From Gammaproteobacteria bacterium 42_54_T18 (GTDB taxonomy: Bacteria; Pseudomonadota; Gammaproteobacteria; Pseudomonadales; Ketobacteraceae), in assembly GCA_002163245.1 (NCBI GenBank), contig MAAL01000078.1:1-64000 (forward strand): a stretch of DNA of 64,000 nt, in the 5' to 3' direction. A program made the translations under genes and the position numbers. The notes under the pieces were generated by a model that saw only the letters and a program-made list of their open reading frames with translations, had not been told where the DNA came from and did not search any database. Of the stretch, positions 33,217 to 42,624 are shown in pieces (position 1 is the first letter of the stretch; the number at the start of each line of letters is the position of its first letter).

Positions 33217-34527
33217 ATGCAAAGACAAGAAGTTTCCTGCCCTGCCTTATTTATTGGCGCTCCTGCATCAGGCGAAGGTAAAACGACATTTACCGCTGCA
33301 CTTGCCCGCTACCACCGTAATCAAGGCCGTCGTGTCACAGTATTTAAAACTGGCCCCGACTACCTTGATCCATTGGTATTGGCCCAGGCCAGTGGCCGTC
33401 CCGCCATTCAGTTAGATATTTGGATGGCCGGTGAAGAAGCCTGTAAAGAACTGTTATTTGAAGCCGCGAAGATCTCTGACCTTATATTGGTTGAAGGCGT
33501 TATGGGGTTATTTGACGGTAAACCAAGCGGTGCTGACCACGCAGAAATATTCAATCTACCTGTCGCTGTACTGATTAAATCAGGAAAAATGGCACAAACA
33601 TTCGGAGCCGTTGCTTTTGGGTTAGTAAACTACAGGCCAGAGCTTAACATTCACGGAGTCATCGCTAACGGTGTCGCTAGTGTTCGCCACCGCGACCTTA
33701 TCACCGATAGCATGCCGCCTGATATCAAACTACTCGGTTGCGTCCCGAAACAACCTGATGTTGCATTACCTGAACGTCACTTAGGCCTTGTAAACCCTAG
33801 TGAAATTGATGATATTGAAGCTCGCCTCGATGCGCTAGCGAAAAGCCTAGAGGGGACGAACCTCATCGAGTTACCTCCCGTAGTATCTTTTAAAAAAGCT
33901 CAGCTTACCGATGTGCCAACATTACTTACAGGCAAAACCATTGGCATCGCCAAGGATGAAGCCTTTAGCTTTATATATGATGCCAATGTAAAAACCCTTG
34001 AGGCGATGGGAGCAAAAATCACATACTTCTCCCCTATTCATGATCGTTCAATTCCAACAATCGATGCCATCTGGTTTCCTGGTGGATACCCTGAGCTCTA
34101 TCTTGATCAACTTGCCAATAATGCTTCAATGATTTCAGAGTTAAAAGCATTACAGGAAGCGGAAACCCCTATGTTTGCAGAATGCGGTGGCATGCTGTAT
34201 TTGCAAAATACATTTACAAACATTAATGGTGAAAAAACGCCGATGGCCGGAATTTTTCCTGGTAACGGTTATATGCGCAAAAGAGGTGGCTGCCATGGAA
34301 TGCAAACTGCCCCCCTACCTGAAGGCGACCTTCGCGGCCATGCACACCACAGAACAGCCAGCGATTGTGATTTAGAACCTATTGCTCACGGAAAAAGAAT
34401 TACCCACCCATCCCCCGGTGAGCCTATATACCGTTACAAAAGCCTTACTGCCTCATATTTGCATTTGTATTTTTCTTCCAATATTCCAGCCATTGCTAGA
34501 CTATTCTCGAAACAGGAATCCCTATAA
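33217..34527 (+). CDS. cbiA: Cobyrinate a,c-diamide synthase (CbiA/CobB)
   Basis: A 436-residue glutamine-dependent amidotransferase that amidates carboxylates a and c of the corrin ring using ATP. N-terminal ATP-binding domain with GAPASGEGKTTFTAAL and KTGPDYLDP; C-terminal class I glutaminase domain with PGGYPELY and nucleophile in AECGGMLYLQ. The ATG at 33217 is chosen; a GTG at 33208 would overlap cobO. The sequence alone does not decide between cobyrinate (CbiA) and hydrogenobyrinate (CobB) as substrate; the cobalt-early neighbours favour CbiA. Confidence 0.9.
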   Translation: MQRQEVSCPALFIGAPASGEGKTTFTAALARYHRNQGRRVTVFKTGPDYLDPLVLAQASGRPAIQLDIWMAGEEACKELLFEAAKISDLILVEGVMGLFDGKPSGADHAEIFNLPVAVLIKSGKMAQTFGAVAFGLVNYRPELNIHGVIANGVASVRHRDLITDSMPPDIKLLGCVPKQPDVALPERHLGLVNPSEIDDIEARLDALAKSLEGTNLIELPPVVSFKKAQLTDVPTLLTGKTIGIAKDEAFSFIYDANVKTLEAMGAKITYFSPIHDRSIPTIDAIWFPGGYPELYLDQLANNASMISELKALQEAETPMFAECGGMLYLQNTFTNINGEKTPMAGIFPGNGYMRKRGGCHGMQTAPLPEGDLRGHAHHRTASDCDLEPIAHGKRITHPSPGEPIYRYKSLTASYLHLYFSSNIPAIARLFSKQESL

Positions 34528-34529
34528 CC

Positions 34530-35189
34530 ATGTTTGAATTATTATCATTTCCACTGCTGGCTACAGGATTAGGGTTAGGATTATTGCATGCCTTTGATGC
34601 AGACCATATTATGGCTGTATCAGCTCTTGCAAGTGACGACAAAAAAACTAAAGCCATCACGCGCTATGCTTCAATGTGGGCTGTTGGGCACGGCAGCGTA
34701 TTATTGTTGATGGGGTGTGTCGCCATATTGTTTGGTTTAGCATTTCCTAAAGCGCTATCCTTATGGGCTGAATTTTTTGTTGGGCTTATGTTAATCGCAT
34801 TAGGCTTCTATTCACTTTGGTCTCTTCACAAACAACGACTACAGATCAAAATACACAGTCATGGTGACATCCACCATGCACACTATGTCGTGAAGGAGTC
34901 CAATAACCACGATCATCGCCCCCTTTTTGTTGGCGTTGCCCATGGTGCGGCCGGGAGCGCTCCTGCATTGGCATTGTTACCCGCAATCAATCAGCAAAGC
35001 GCTGCATCAACGTTACTTTACCTTGTTATATTCTCTCTCGGCGTACTTAGCAGTATGACTATTTTTGGTACGTTATTAGCCTATGCTCAAAAAGGTATGG
35101 GACGAATACACACACATCTTGTTGATACGTTTCGGGCAGGTATTTCAATAGCTACGATATTATTAGGTTTCTATTGGATTTCAGCCTAA
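34530..35189 (+). CDS. Nickel/cobalt permease of the NiCoT/UreH-like class
   Basis: A 219-residue inner-membrane protein with about six transmembrane segments. It carries the HX4DH signature of nickel/cobalt permeases (H20-AFDA-D25-H26 in LLHAFDADHIMAVSA), a second WAVGHGSVLL motif, a cytoplasmic His-rich loop (HSHGDIHHAH) and GVAHGAAGSAPALALL. In the middle of the cobalamin operon, two bases after cbiA, it most probably imports Co2+ for corrin synthesis. Confidence 0.82.
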   Translation: MFELLSFPLLATGLGLGLLHAFDADHIMAVSALASDDKKTKAITRYASMWAVGHGSVLLLMGCVAILFGLAFPKALSLWAEFFVGLMLIALGFYSLWSLHKQRLQIKIHSHGDIHHAHYVVKESNNHDHRPLFVGVAHGAAGSAPALALLPAINQQSAASTLLYLVIFSLGVLSSMTIFGTLLAYAQKGMGRIHTHLVDTFRAGISIATILLGFYWISA

Positions 35190-35240
35190 TAATTAAAGTA
35201 ACGGAAATTGAAATCGTTATTAGAAGAGTTACTAGAACCA

Positions 35241-36389
35241 ATGAGAGAAGAAACAGCAGAAAAGATTGTAAAACTACGCAGTGGCTACACCACAGGTTCC
35301 TGCGCAACAGCAACAGCCTACGCTGCAGCATCTCTCCTTCTTACCCAAAAAAAACTGACCTGTTGCTCCATTACATTGCCCAAAGGCAAACATGTCGAAT
35401 TTGCCATTGAAAACTATTCGACTGAAAACAATCGCGCTACCGCAAGCACCATAAAAGATGCCGGAGATGACCCCGACGTAACCCATGGTGCAACGGTTTT
35501 TTCTACCGTAGAGCTAACTTCTACTAAAGGGGTGACGCTTTATGCGGGCGATGGCGTTGGTATGGTAACGAAACCTGGGCTGCCAATACCTGCGGGCGAA
35601 CCTGCAATAAACCCCATTCCTCGAAAAATGATACGAGATCATCTTGAGAAATTGGCAGAACAGCACTCTTACAATGGGGGCTTTAAGGTTTGGGTTGGCG
35701 TAAAAAATGGTAAGCTTTTAGCCACAAAAACCATGAATGCCAGACTTGGCATCCTGGGCGGGTTATCCATTTTAGGTACAACAGGTATCGTTCGACCATT
35801 CTCTTGTTCTGCATATATAGCATCAATTCAACAAGGTGTTGATGTAGCCCTCAGCAACGGTGAGCCACACTTGTTTGCATGTACAGGTAATAAAAGTGAA
35901 GACGCTGCTGTCCGTATGTTTTCTACTGATATGGTCCCAATTAAAGAAATTGCTCTAATAGAAATGGGGGATTTTATCGGTGCAGTATTAAAGCACATTA
36001 AAAAACTGGACGTCTCTGACACAAGCAAAGTCCCTCTAGACCGACTAACAATAGTTGGTGGTTTTGGAAAACTTAGCAAATTTGCACAGGGGCATTTAGA
36101 CCTTCACAGTAAATCATCCTCTATCGACTTAGGTTTTCTAGCGAATATTGCCCGTGAATTAGGTGCCCCCACAGATACTACCGAAAAAATGAAAGAAGCC
36201 AACACAAGCATTGAAGCGTTATCAATTGCGAACAAAACCTGTAGCGGCGTAGCAAATAAAATATGCCAGCTTGGTGCTGCAATCGCTAAAAAGTACATGC
36301 CTGACTCCGTAGCAATAGACGTCATTGTTATTGACAAGCAATCTCAAGCACTAGGATCTTGGTCCAGCTCTAGTAATGGGATAACTTAA
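35241..36389 (+). CDS. cbiD: Cobalt-precorrin-5B C1-methyltransferase CbiD
   Basis: A 382-residue enzyme methylating C1 of the ring in the cobalt-early route. N-terminal KLRSGYTTGSCATATAYAA is diagnostic; GDDPDVTHG, GVGMVTKPGLP and the PAINPIPRKMI segment follow, with the family's GGFGKLSKFAQGHLDLHS near the C-terminus. The ATG at 35241 has agaag upstream; a TTG at 35208 is open in frame but lacks good spacing. CbiD marks the oxygen-independent type pathway, although some aerobic proteobacteria also use it. Confidence 0.92.
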   Translation: MREETAEKIVKLRSGYTTGSCATATAYAAASLLLTQKKLTCCSITLPKGKHVEFAIENYSTENNRATASTIKDAGDDPDVTHGATVFSTVELTSTKGVTLYAGDGVGMVTKPGLPIPAGEPAINPIPRKMIRDHLEKLAEQHSYNGGFKVWVGVKNGKLLATKTMNARLGILGGLSILGTTGIVRPFSCSAYIASIQQGVDVALSNGEPHLFACTGNKSEDAAVRMFSTDMVPIKEIALIEMGDFIGAVLKHIKKLDVSDTSKVPLDRLTIVGGFGKLSKFAQGHLDLHSKSSSIDLGFLANIARELGAPTDTTEKMKEANTSIEALSIANKTCSGVANKICQLGAAIAKKYMPDSVAIDVIVIDKQSQALGSWSSSSNGIT

Positions 36390-36390
36390 C

Positions 36391-37239
36391 GTGAAGGACT
36401 TCCACTCCGGTTCAATACAAACTAAAGCTTCAGCTAAAATCCTAATTCTCGGAGGCATCTCTGAAGCAAAAAAACTTGCACAACAACTTCACAGCTCCGG
36501 TTTTTCACTTATCTATAGTATTCAAGGCGGCGTTCGCAAGCTTAAAGCAGATTATGACGTTGCAGCTGGTGGTTTTTCTCAATACAGCGACACTGACTCA
36601 CCAAAGGACAGCAGCCTATCAGGGTTAATTAATTTCATAAGGAAAAACCAAATCACACTGTTAGTGGATGCCACTCATCCTTACGCTGATACCATCAGCA
36701 ATACAGCGTTAGAAACCTCGAAACGCTTAAACATTCCCTACTTACAGTACACTAGACCACCTTGGAACAAAGATGAACTAACTACTGCCCCATTATTTCT
36801 AAAGGTTCAGGAGTTGTCGTCATACGAACAAATCCTATCAGTGACACAGGAATTCAATCGATTATTTTGGGCCATTGGCTATAATTCAATCAGCAATCTC
36901 ACTCATAAGCTGCCTTCTCATCAGCGATGGATATTCAGAACAGCGAAAGAAACTTCGGCTGAGGATCTAAAAAACCTAGATCAAGTGGCCACAGGTATTG
37001 ATACCATCAAACAAATTGGCCCTTTTAGCGTTGAACACGAAATCGATCTTTTTCAGCAGAAACAAATTGATGCACTTATTTGTAAAAATAGTGGAGGAAA
37101 TTTCAATGAAGCTAAGCTAAAAGCCGCCTCAGCACTTGATATTCCTGTATTTCTACTAAAACGGCCGAATAAAATTGCAGCAAACTGTCAATATTCTTCG
37201 ATTGAAACGCTGTTCAATGCGATAATCGCCCGCATATAA
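36391..37239 (+). CDS. cobK: Precorrin-6A/cobalt-precorrin-6A reductase (CobK/CbiJ)
   Basis: A 282-residue NAD(P)H-dependent reductase of the ring at the precorrin-6 stage. It shows the family pattern ILILGGISEAKKLAQQL, LVDATHPYADTISNTA and YLQYTRPPW, with a late ICKNSGG...KLKAA segment. GTG start at 36391, one base after the cbiD stop, implies tight coupling. The N-terminus has about 15 residues before the first strand. Confidence 0.9.
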   Translation: MKDFHSGSIQTKASAKILILGGISEAKKLAQQLHSSGFSLIYSIQGGVRKLKADYDVAAGGFSQYSDTDSPKDSSLSGLINFIRKNQITLLVDATHPYADTISNTALETSKRLNIPYLQYTRPPWNKDELTTAPLFLKVQELSSYEQILSVTQEFNRLFWAIGYNSISNLTHKLPSHQRWIFRTAKETSAEDLKNLDQVATGIDTIKQIGPFSVEHEIDLFQQKQIDALICKNSGGNFNEAKLKAASALDIPVFLLKRPNKIAANCQYSSIETLFNAIIARI

Positions 37240-37266
37240 AACCGCTAACCACAAAGGCCCCCTTCG

Positions 37267-38202
37267 ATGACTGAAAAAACTAACAAACCTGCAATTCTAG
37301 TGGTAGGCCACGGATCTCGTGACGTAGACGGTGTTGGAGAATTTATGAAGCTGGCTGAGCATTTCACTCAGCAACACCCTGATCGATTATGCACTACCGG
37401 TTTTCTAGAATTTGCCCGCCCTGTCATCGCTGATGGCGTTGAGAAACTTGTACAACAAGGTGCCAAGGAGATCATTGCGGTCCCCGGCATGCTAATGGCT
37501 GCAGGTCACGCTAAAAATGATATCCCTAGCGAATTAAACACAATAATGCAGGAATATGATGACGTAAATATCGTCTACGGTACAGAGTTAGGCGTAGACC
37601 CAAAAATGATTCAAGCGGCAGCTGAGCGTATCAAAGAATGCGAATCACAATTTGGTGATGCCTATGATCGTAAAGATACATTACTCGTTGTTGTTGGCCG
37701 TGGTGCATCCGACCCGGACGCTAATTCCAATATCACCAAAATCACCCGCATGCTTGAAGAGGGTCTGGGGTTTGGCTGGGCGTTAACCTGCTTTAGTGGT
37801 GTTACAACACCGTTAGTACCCGAAGCGCTGGAGCGTGCACACGGGCTTGGATTTAAACAGGTCATTATCTTCCCCTATTTCCTATTCACGGGCCGTTTGG
37901 TGAAAAAGATTTATGAATGGGCAGATGAGTATCAAGAGAAGCATACCGATGTAAAAGTGGTTAAAGCACCTTACTTAAATGACCACCCTTTAGTAATGAA
38001 AACCTTCGACGACAAGCTGAACAATGCGGAAGAAGGCACTGGAAACATGAACTGCCAATTGTGCCAGTATCGTGTTCAGATTCTTGGGAATGAAGAAAAA
38101 GTAGGTCAACCACAAGAAGGACATCACCACCACGTTAGAGGGTCAGGCACCGACGCTGATCATCACCATCACGGCGACCACGGCCACACCCATGACCACT
38201 GA
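37267..38202 (+). CDS. cbiX: Sirohydrochlorin cobaltochelatase CbiX with Fe-S motif and His-rich tail
   Basis: A 311-residue ATP-independent chelatase inserting Co2+ into sirohydrochlorin. Two CbiX domains are in tandem: H15 in VVGHGSRD and H81 in AAGHAKND are the metal/catalytic residues of the first; VVGRGASDPD begins the second. Residues 261-266 match MXCXXC (MNCQLC), the motif that carries an Fe-S cluster in Bacillus megaterium CbiX. The last 26 residues are a His/Asp-rich tail (HHHH, HGDHGHTHDH) that may store or deliver cobalt. It overlaps cobH by 11 bases. This enzyme defines early cobalt insertion. Confidence 0.92.
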   Translation: MTEKTNKPAILVVGHGSRDVDGVGEFMKLAEHFTQQHPDRLCTTGFLEFARPVIADGVEKLVQQGAKEIIAVPGMLMAAGHAKNDIPSELNTIMQEYDDVNIVYGTELGVDPKMIQAAAERIKECESQFGDAYDRKDTLLVVVGRGASDPDANSNITKITRMLEEGLGFGWALTCFSGVTTPLVPEALERAHGLGFKQVIIFPYFLFTGRLVKKIYEWADEYQEKHTDVKVVKAPYLNDHPLVMKTFDDKLNNAEEGTGNMNCQLCQYRVQILGNEEKVGQPQEGHHHHVRGSGTDADHHHHGDHGHTHDH

Positions 38203-38860
38203 TATATCCCCTATTGAGGGTCAGCAGTCTTATATAAAAGACCCTCATGCGATAGAGCAAGAGTCCTTTAATCGGATTCGAACACTATCGGACCTAACTG
38301 CATTTGATAAGGATCAAGCGCAGATTGCTATGCGGTTGATCCATACTTGCGGTGATCCTGGAATATCTGATGTTATACACATCAGCAAACAGGCAGTAGC
38401 ATCGGGCTTACAAGCTATCACTAATAATGCCCACGTTTTATGCGACGTTGAAATGGTAAGGCATGGGTTAACGAAACGCTTGATTAAACAGGACGTTCAT
38501 TGTTATCTCAACGATGAGCGCGTGCCAGACCTTGCAAAACAACAAGGTGAAACCCGCACCATGGCGGCACTGCGTTTCTGGGAACCTCACATAGCTGGTG
38601 CTATCGTTCTTATTGGAAATGCTCCCACAGCACTGTTTCGATTAATGGAAATGGTTCAAGCAGGATCTCCTAAACCTGCACTGATCATCGGTGTTCCCGT
38701 AGGATTTGTCGGTGCCGCTGAATCCAAAGATGCGTTAATAGAATTCGGCAATAAACATTCAATCCCATATATCACCGTTACTGGTTTTGTGGGTGGAAGT
38801 GCAATGACCGCCGCTGCATTTAACGCGCTACTTCGACTTAGTCAAAACATTCGATTCTAA
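38192..38860 (+). CDS. cobH: Precorrin-8X / cobalt-precorrin-8 methylmutase (CobH/CbiC)
   Basis: A 222-residue isomerase moving the C11 methyl group to C12, giving (hydrogeno)cobyrinate. Family marks: DPHAIEQESFNRI, HTCGDPGISD, DVEMVRHGL containing the catalytic His, ETRTMAALRFW, and the C-terminal IGVPVGFVGAAESK. It starts inside the His-tail codons of cbiX, so is coupled to it. Confidence 0.93.
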   Translation: MTTDISPIEGQQSYIKDPHAIEQESFNRIRTLSDLTAFDKDQAQIAMRLIHTCGDPGISDVIHISKQAVASGLQAITNNAHVLCDVEMVRHGLTKRLIKQDVHCYLNDERVPDLAKQQGETRTMAALRFWEPHIAGAIVLIGNAPTALFRLMEMVQAGSPKPALIIGVPVGFVGAAESKDALIEFGNKHSIPYITVTGFVGGSAMTAAAFNALLRLSQNIRF

Positions 38861-38863
38861 TTT

Positions 38864-40180
38864 ATGGCCAATTCCATTACAGCACTGGATATTGTAAGCA
38901 TGGGGGTAGGAGACATCCTATCCCTACCCTCCAGTGCTTTACGCGCATTAGATGAGGCAGATACAATCCTCGGGGCAGAGCATCATTTTGCTTCGCTAAA
39001 GGATACTCCCTGCACAGGAACAAAAGTCCAGTACGCATCGCCCTTCAGCCAAGTAAAATATCAATTATTATCGTTAGAGGGTAAGGTTGTCATTTTGGCA
39101 TCTGGCGACAGCTTATTTTTTGGTATTGGCCAATGGATAAACACCCACTTTTCAGATTTTAATCCGACATTTCATGTAAATGTATCTAGCATTCAAGCTG
39201 CCTGCCATCTAATTTCAAAGCCTTGGCAAACCCTTAATATTTTAACCGCTCACGGGCGGCCCTTGATGAATATTCGCAGTACATTACAAAACAACCGTTT
39301 ATACGGGTTACTCACCGATAAAAACAGCCAACCCAAAGATGTTGCACTAATACTTCAGCAGGCCGGTTTTACGGATTCAACGCTTTGGATATGTGAGGCG
39401 ATAGGTACACCTGAGCAACGGGTAACACAATGTTCTGTCAAAGAAATTCTTAACGATGGCGAACAAACAACGAAAACTTCCAACAATATATTGCCAGCTG
39501 AGTTTCACCCTCTTCATGTCACAATATTTGAAACGTCTGGCAATGGAAATATTCTCCCAGAATTCCCAGGTATCGCTGACTCATCATTCTCCACTGACGG
39601 TGACAAAAAAGGCTCAGGGCTTTTAACTAAAAAAGAAGTTCGCATTAATATCCTGAGTTTATTGCAACCAACGGCAGGCGATATAGGTTGGGATATTGGC
39701 GCTGGGTGTGGCGGCGTATCAGTAGAATGGGCTCGCTGGAATCAGGAAGGTAAAGTCTACGGCATCGAATATCACCCTGATCGATTGCACCACCTTCGAG
39801 AAAACCAGCAGCGTTTCGGTGTTGCCAACAACCTTAATATCATCGAAGGACGCGCACCCCAAGCATTAGATGGATTACCTAAGCCACAAAAAATATTTAT
39901 CGGTGGCAGTGGCGGTGAATTAACGTCAATATTATCCATGTGCTGGGAAAGATTGCATATCAACGGCAAGCTTGTCATTGCCTGTGTCACTGAAAATAAT
40001 AAATCAAACGCCCTAACCTTTGCTCAAGGTTTAAATACCAGCTCTAGTTCTCCAGAGGCAATCACGGAATTTACCCAGGTATCAATAGCGAAAAGTGACA
40101 CCATTGCCAACCAGCTCATTCTCCGGCCACAACTTCCGGTTTTACTCATTTCAATCACTAAAATTGGACAAGAACATTGA
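38864..40180 (+). CDS. cobL: Precorrin-6Y C5,15-methyltransferase (CobL; CbiE-CbiT fusion)
   Basis: A 438-residue bifunctional enzyme. Residues 1 to about 200 are the CbiE-type methyltransferase (VSMGVGDILSLPSSAL, ASGDSLFFGIG); residues from about 255 are the CbiT-type decarboxylating methyltransferase with SAM motif WDIGAGCGGVSVEWAR. It methylates C5 and C15 and removes the C12 acetate carboxyl. The linker (about 205-255) is longer and Ser/Asn-rich. Stop overlaps the TTG start of cobI. Confidence 0.92.
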   Translation: MANSITALDIVSMGVGDILSLPSSALRALDEADTILGAEHHFASLKDTPCTGTKVQYASPFSQVKYQLLSLEGKVVILASGDSLFFGIGQWINTHFSDFNPTFHVNVSSIQAACHLISKPWQTLNILTAHGRPLMNIRSTLQNNRLYGLLTDKNSQPKDVALILQQAGFTDSTLWICEAIGTPEQRVTQCSVKEILNDGEQTTKTSNNILPAEFHPLHVTIFETSGNGNILPEFPGIADSSFSTDGDKKGSGLLTKKEVRINILSLLQPTAGDIGWDIGAGCGGVSVEWARWNQEGKVYGIEYHPDRLHHLRENQQRFGVANNLNIIEGRAPQALDGLPKPQKIFIGGSGGELTSILSMCWERLHINGKLVIACVTENNKSNALTFAQGLNTSSSSPEAITEFTQVSIAKSDTIANQLILRPQLPVLLISITKIGQEH

Positions 40181-40908
40181 GTACACGTGATATCACATTC
40201 TATGGGGTCGGGGTTGGGCCAGGTGACCCTGAGCTCATTACGTTAAAAGCCGCGCGCATTATTAAAAATGCAGATATCGTTGCCTACATTACTAATGTAA
40301 AAGGCGAATCTGTAGCAAAAAACATAGCCTCAGATGTGTTACTAGAAGCTAAGTCAGCCCAATTAACCTTGCCTATCGAAATATCAATGTCCATTGGACG
40401 CACAGATATCAACAAAGCGTATGATACTGCTTCTCGTGAAATTCTAGCGTTAATGCGGGAGGGAAAAACGATTGCATTTCTGTGCGAAGGTGACCCATTA
40501 TTTTTTGGTTCTTTCATTTATCTAATGGATAGAATTTCAGCCCAACAGAATTGCAAAATAATCCCCGGAATAACTTCCGTTAATGCAGCAAGCGCTCAAC
40601 TTTCGACTCCGTTAACTATATTATCTGAAGACATGGCGATCATTTCATCCCGTTCAACGGACCAAAAAATAGCAGACACACTAGCCACCTACGATACAGT
40701 AGCCATTCTTAAAGCTGGGCCTCATATGCCACGGTTAATAACACTACTGAAAGCAGCAGGTCGCAAAGAAGATACTCAGTATATAGAATATGCAACCCAT
40801 ACAAGTGAAAAAATAGTCAAAGATGTATCGTTGATATCGGACAATAAAGGGCCTTATTTTTCACTATTGCTGATCACTCGTAAAGAGAGAGAATACCGTT
40901 GTGATTGA
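40177..40908 (+). CDS. cobI: Precorrin-2 C20-methyltransferase (CobI/CbiL)
   Basis: A 243-residue SAM-dependent methyltransferase of the corrin series, acting on (cobalt-)precorrin-2. Early strand FYGVGVGPGDPELITLKAARII and the CEGDPLFFGSFIYL motif identify CobI/CbiL. The start is TTG 40177, overlapping the cobL stop by two bases, with GGA about nine bases upstream; no ATG alternative fits the conserved N-terminus. Confidence 0.92.
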   Translation: MSTRDITFYGVGVGPGDPELITLKAARIIKNADIVAYITNVKGESVAKNIASDVLLEAKSAQLTLPIEISMSIGRTDINKAYDTASREILALMREGKTIAFLCEGDPLFFGSFIYLMDRISAQQNCKIIPGITSVNAASAQLSTPLTILSEDMAIISSRSTDQKIADTLATYDTVAILKAGPHMPRLITLLKAAGRKEDTQYIEYATHTSEKIVKDVSLISDNKGPYFSLLLITRKEREYRCD

Positions 40909-41734
40909 TTCTCTAGCTATCAATCCAGCAATTGCAATCATTTCATTAACAGATGAAGGCAAAGCTCTTGCTGAAAGAATTATCGCATTGCATTCCTCGG
41001 AGGAAGCAAGCGACCAACGGTATCTACATCACCACAAACCTAAACCCTTTTCCGATACCGTCATTAACCTATTTAACAATAACCATCGCCTTATCTTTAT
41101 TTGCTCCACTGGCATCGTTATTAGAACACTAGCAACACACCTAACCGATAAGTATAGGGACCCTGCTGTATTAGTATTAGATCAACAAGGTAAACATGTA
41201 ATCCCACTACTTTCCGGCCACGAAGGTGGTGCTAATGAATGGGCAAGGTCCCTCGCTAGCTCGCTGGGTGCAACTGCCGTTATCACGAGTGCAGAAAAAT
41301 ACACTCAGCCGGTTTACACTCTGGGAATTGGTTGTGATCGAGGCTGCCCAGTAGAAGATATTGAGCTTTTGGTTGAGAGATCTCTGAGCCAGTTAAAACA
41401 GAAATACCCTGATGTAGAAAAAGCATCCATTCAATGCATTGCAAGCATTGACCTAAAAGCAGATGAAGTTGGGCTTTTGGCGTTCTGCAAAAAAGCGTCC
41501 ATCAACTTGGAGGTATTTCCAGCAACAACACTCCGTACTGTTGAAGACCAACTGAGCTATAAATCTGACATCGTGTTCAAAGAAGTTGGATGTTACGGCG
41601 TAGCCGAAGCTGCCGCGCTTATATCTGCATCTGCAGTCACAGGCAATAACGCTGAATTAGTTCTGCACAAACAAAAATCAAAACGCGCAACCTGTTCGGT
41701 AGCTCGAAGTTATAAATCAGGCGATAAGCATTAA
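40901..41734 (+). CDS. cbiG: Cobalt-precorrin-5A hydrolase CbiG, short form
   Basis: A 277-residue CbiG that opens the delta-lactone and releases acetaldehyde during ring contraction. The N-terminal domain is present (FICSTGIVIRTLA, VIPLLSGHEGGANEWA) and the C-terminal domain begins soon after (YTLGIGCDRGCP ... EVGCYGVAEAAALI). The middle domain of the usual roughly 350-residue enzyme is absent, as in compact forms. GTG start at 40901 has a purine-rich aaagagagaga ahead and overlaps the cobI end by eight bases. Confidence 0.88.
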   Translation: MIDSLAINPAIAIISLTDEGKALAERIIALHSSEEASDQRYLHHHKPKPFSDTVINLFNNNHRLIFICSTGIVIRTLATHLTDKYRDPAVLVLDQQGKHVIPLLSGHEGGANEWARSLASSLGATAVITSAEKYTQPVYTLGIGCDRGCPVEDIELLVERSLSQLKQKYPDVEKASIQCIASIDLKADEVGLLAFCKKASINLEVFPATTLRTVEDQLSYKSDIVFKEVGCYGVAEAAALISASAVTGNNAELVLHKQKSKRATCSVARSYKSGDKH

Positions 41735-41761
41735 AGCTATTAAGCTATTAAGCTATTAAGC
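41734..41761. repeat. 8-bp tandem repeat between cbiG and cobJ
   Basis: The unit AAGCTATT is repeated three times perfectly (41734-41757) followed by a partial fourth copy, directly behind the cbiG stop codon. It lies in the only sizeable gap (about 95 bases) inside the cobalamin operon. Confidence 0.85.
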
Positions 41762-41830
41762 GAATCTACCATCCCGCTAACAGCAATAACACCAAACACA
41801 AGCACACTGTAAACACCTAGAGGTATTATC

Positions 41831-42610
41831 TTGAGTAAATTGTACGTCATTGGCACCGGCCCTGGTGACCTAAACTGGTTAACACCAGCAGCCAAAGAAG
41901 CAATCAACCAATCTACAGATTTGGTTGCATACGGACTTTACCTCAAGCTACTGGGAGAGCTTACCGAAGGTAAGATATGCCACGAGCAGGATCTTGGCGA
42001 AGAAATCCAACGAGCTGAAATGGCGCTAAACTTAGCCTCATCAGGCAAAACCACAAGCCTAATTTCAAGTGGTGATATTGGTATATTCGCAATGGCTACA
42101 TTGGTGTTCGAACTCCTAGATACCCAATCTAAGCCGGAATGGCATGATGTAGATATTCAGGTGCTACCAGGCATATCAGCCATGCAGGCTGCTGCCAGCC
42201 GCGTTGGCGCCCCGCTCGGCCATGATTTCTGTGCAATTTCCTTGTCTGATTTATTGACGCCCTGGGAAACGATCCAAAAAAGAATTACCTGCGCTGCAGA
42301 GGGCGATTTTGTTATTTCCTTTTACAACCCAGTATCTAAGAAACGAGACTGGCAACTACAAAAAGCGAAAGAAATCATACTGAAAAGCCGACCAGGAAGC
42401 ACCCCTGTTATCCTTGGTAGAAACCTAACTCGAGAAACAGAAGCAATAACTATCACTACGCTGGAAGCGCTCGACCCGACACAAGTTGATATGTTGACAT
42501 TAGTTATGATTGGCAACAGTGAAAGTAAAGTCATTGAATCTACTTCAACTAACGGTAATACAAAACAGTGGGTTTACACTCCTCGCGGCTATAGCAAAAA
42601 ACTTATTTAA
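41831..42610 (+). CDS. cobJ: Precorrin-3B C17-methyltransferase (CobJ/CbiH)
   Basis: A 259-residue SAM-dependent methyltransferase catalysing C17 methylation with ring contraction. VIGTGPGDLNWLTPAAKEAI, SSGDIGIFAMA, PGISAMQAAASRVGAPLGHDFC and FYNPVSKKRDWQL are characteristic. Start is TTG 41831 with a good agaggt Shine-Dalgarno seven bases before. The separate CbiH Fe-S extension is absent. No cobG or cobZ is present in the window, which fits a cobalt-early CbiH role. Confidence 0.92.
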   Translation: MSKLYVIGTGPGDLNWLTPAAKEAINQSTDLVAYGLYLKLLGELTEGKICHEQDLGEEIQRAEMALNLASSGKTTSLISSGDIGIFAMATLVFELLDTQSKPEWHDVDIQVLPGISAMQAAASRVGAPLGHDFCAISLSDLLTPWETIQKRITCAAEGDFVISFYNPVSKKRDWQLQKAKEIILKSRPGSTPVILGRNLTRETEAITITTLEALDPTQVDMLTLVMIGNSESKVIESTSTNGNTKQWVYTPRGYSKKLI

Positions 42611-42624
42611 AAAGGGATCCTGAC

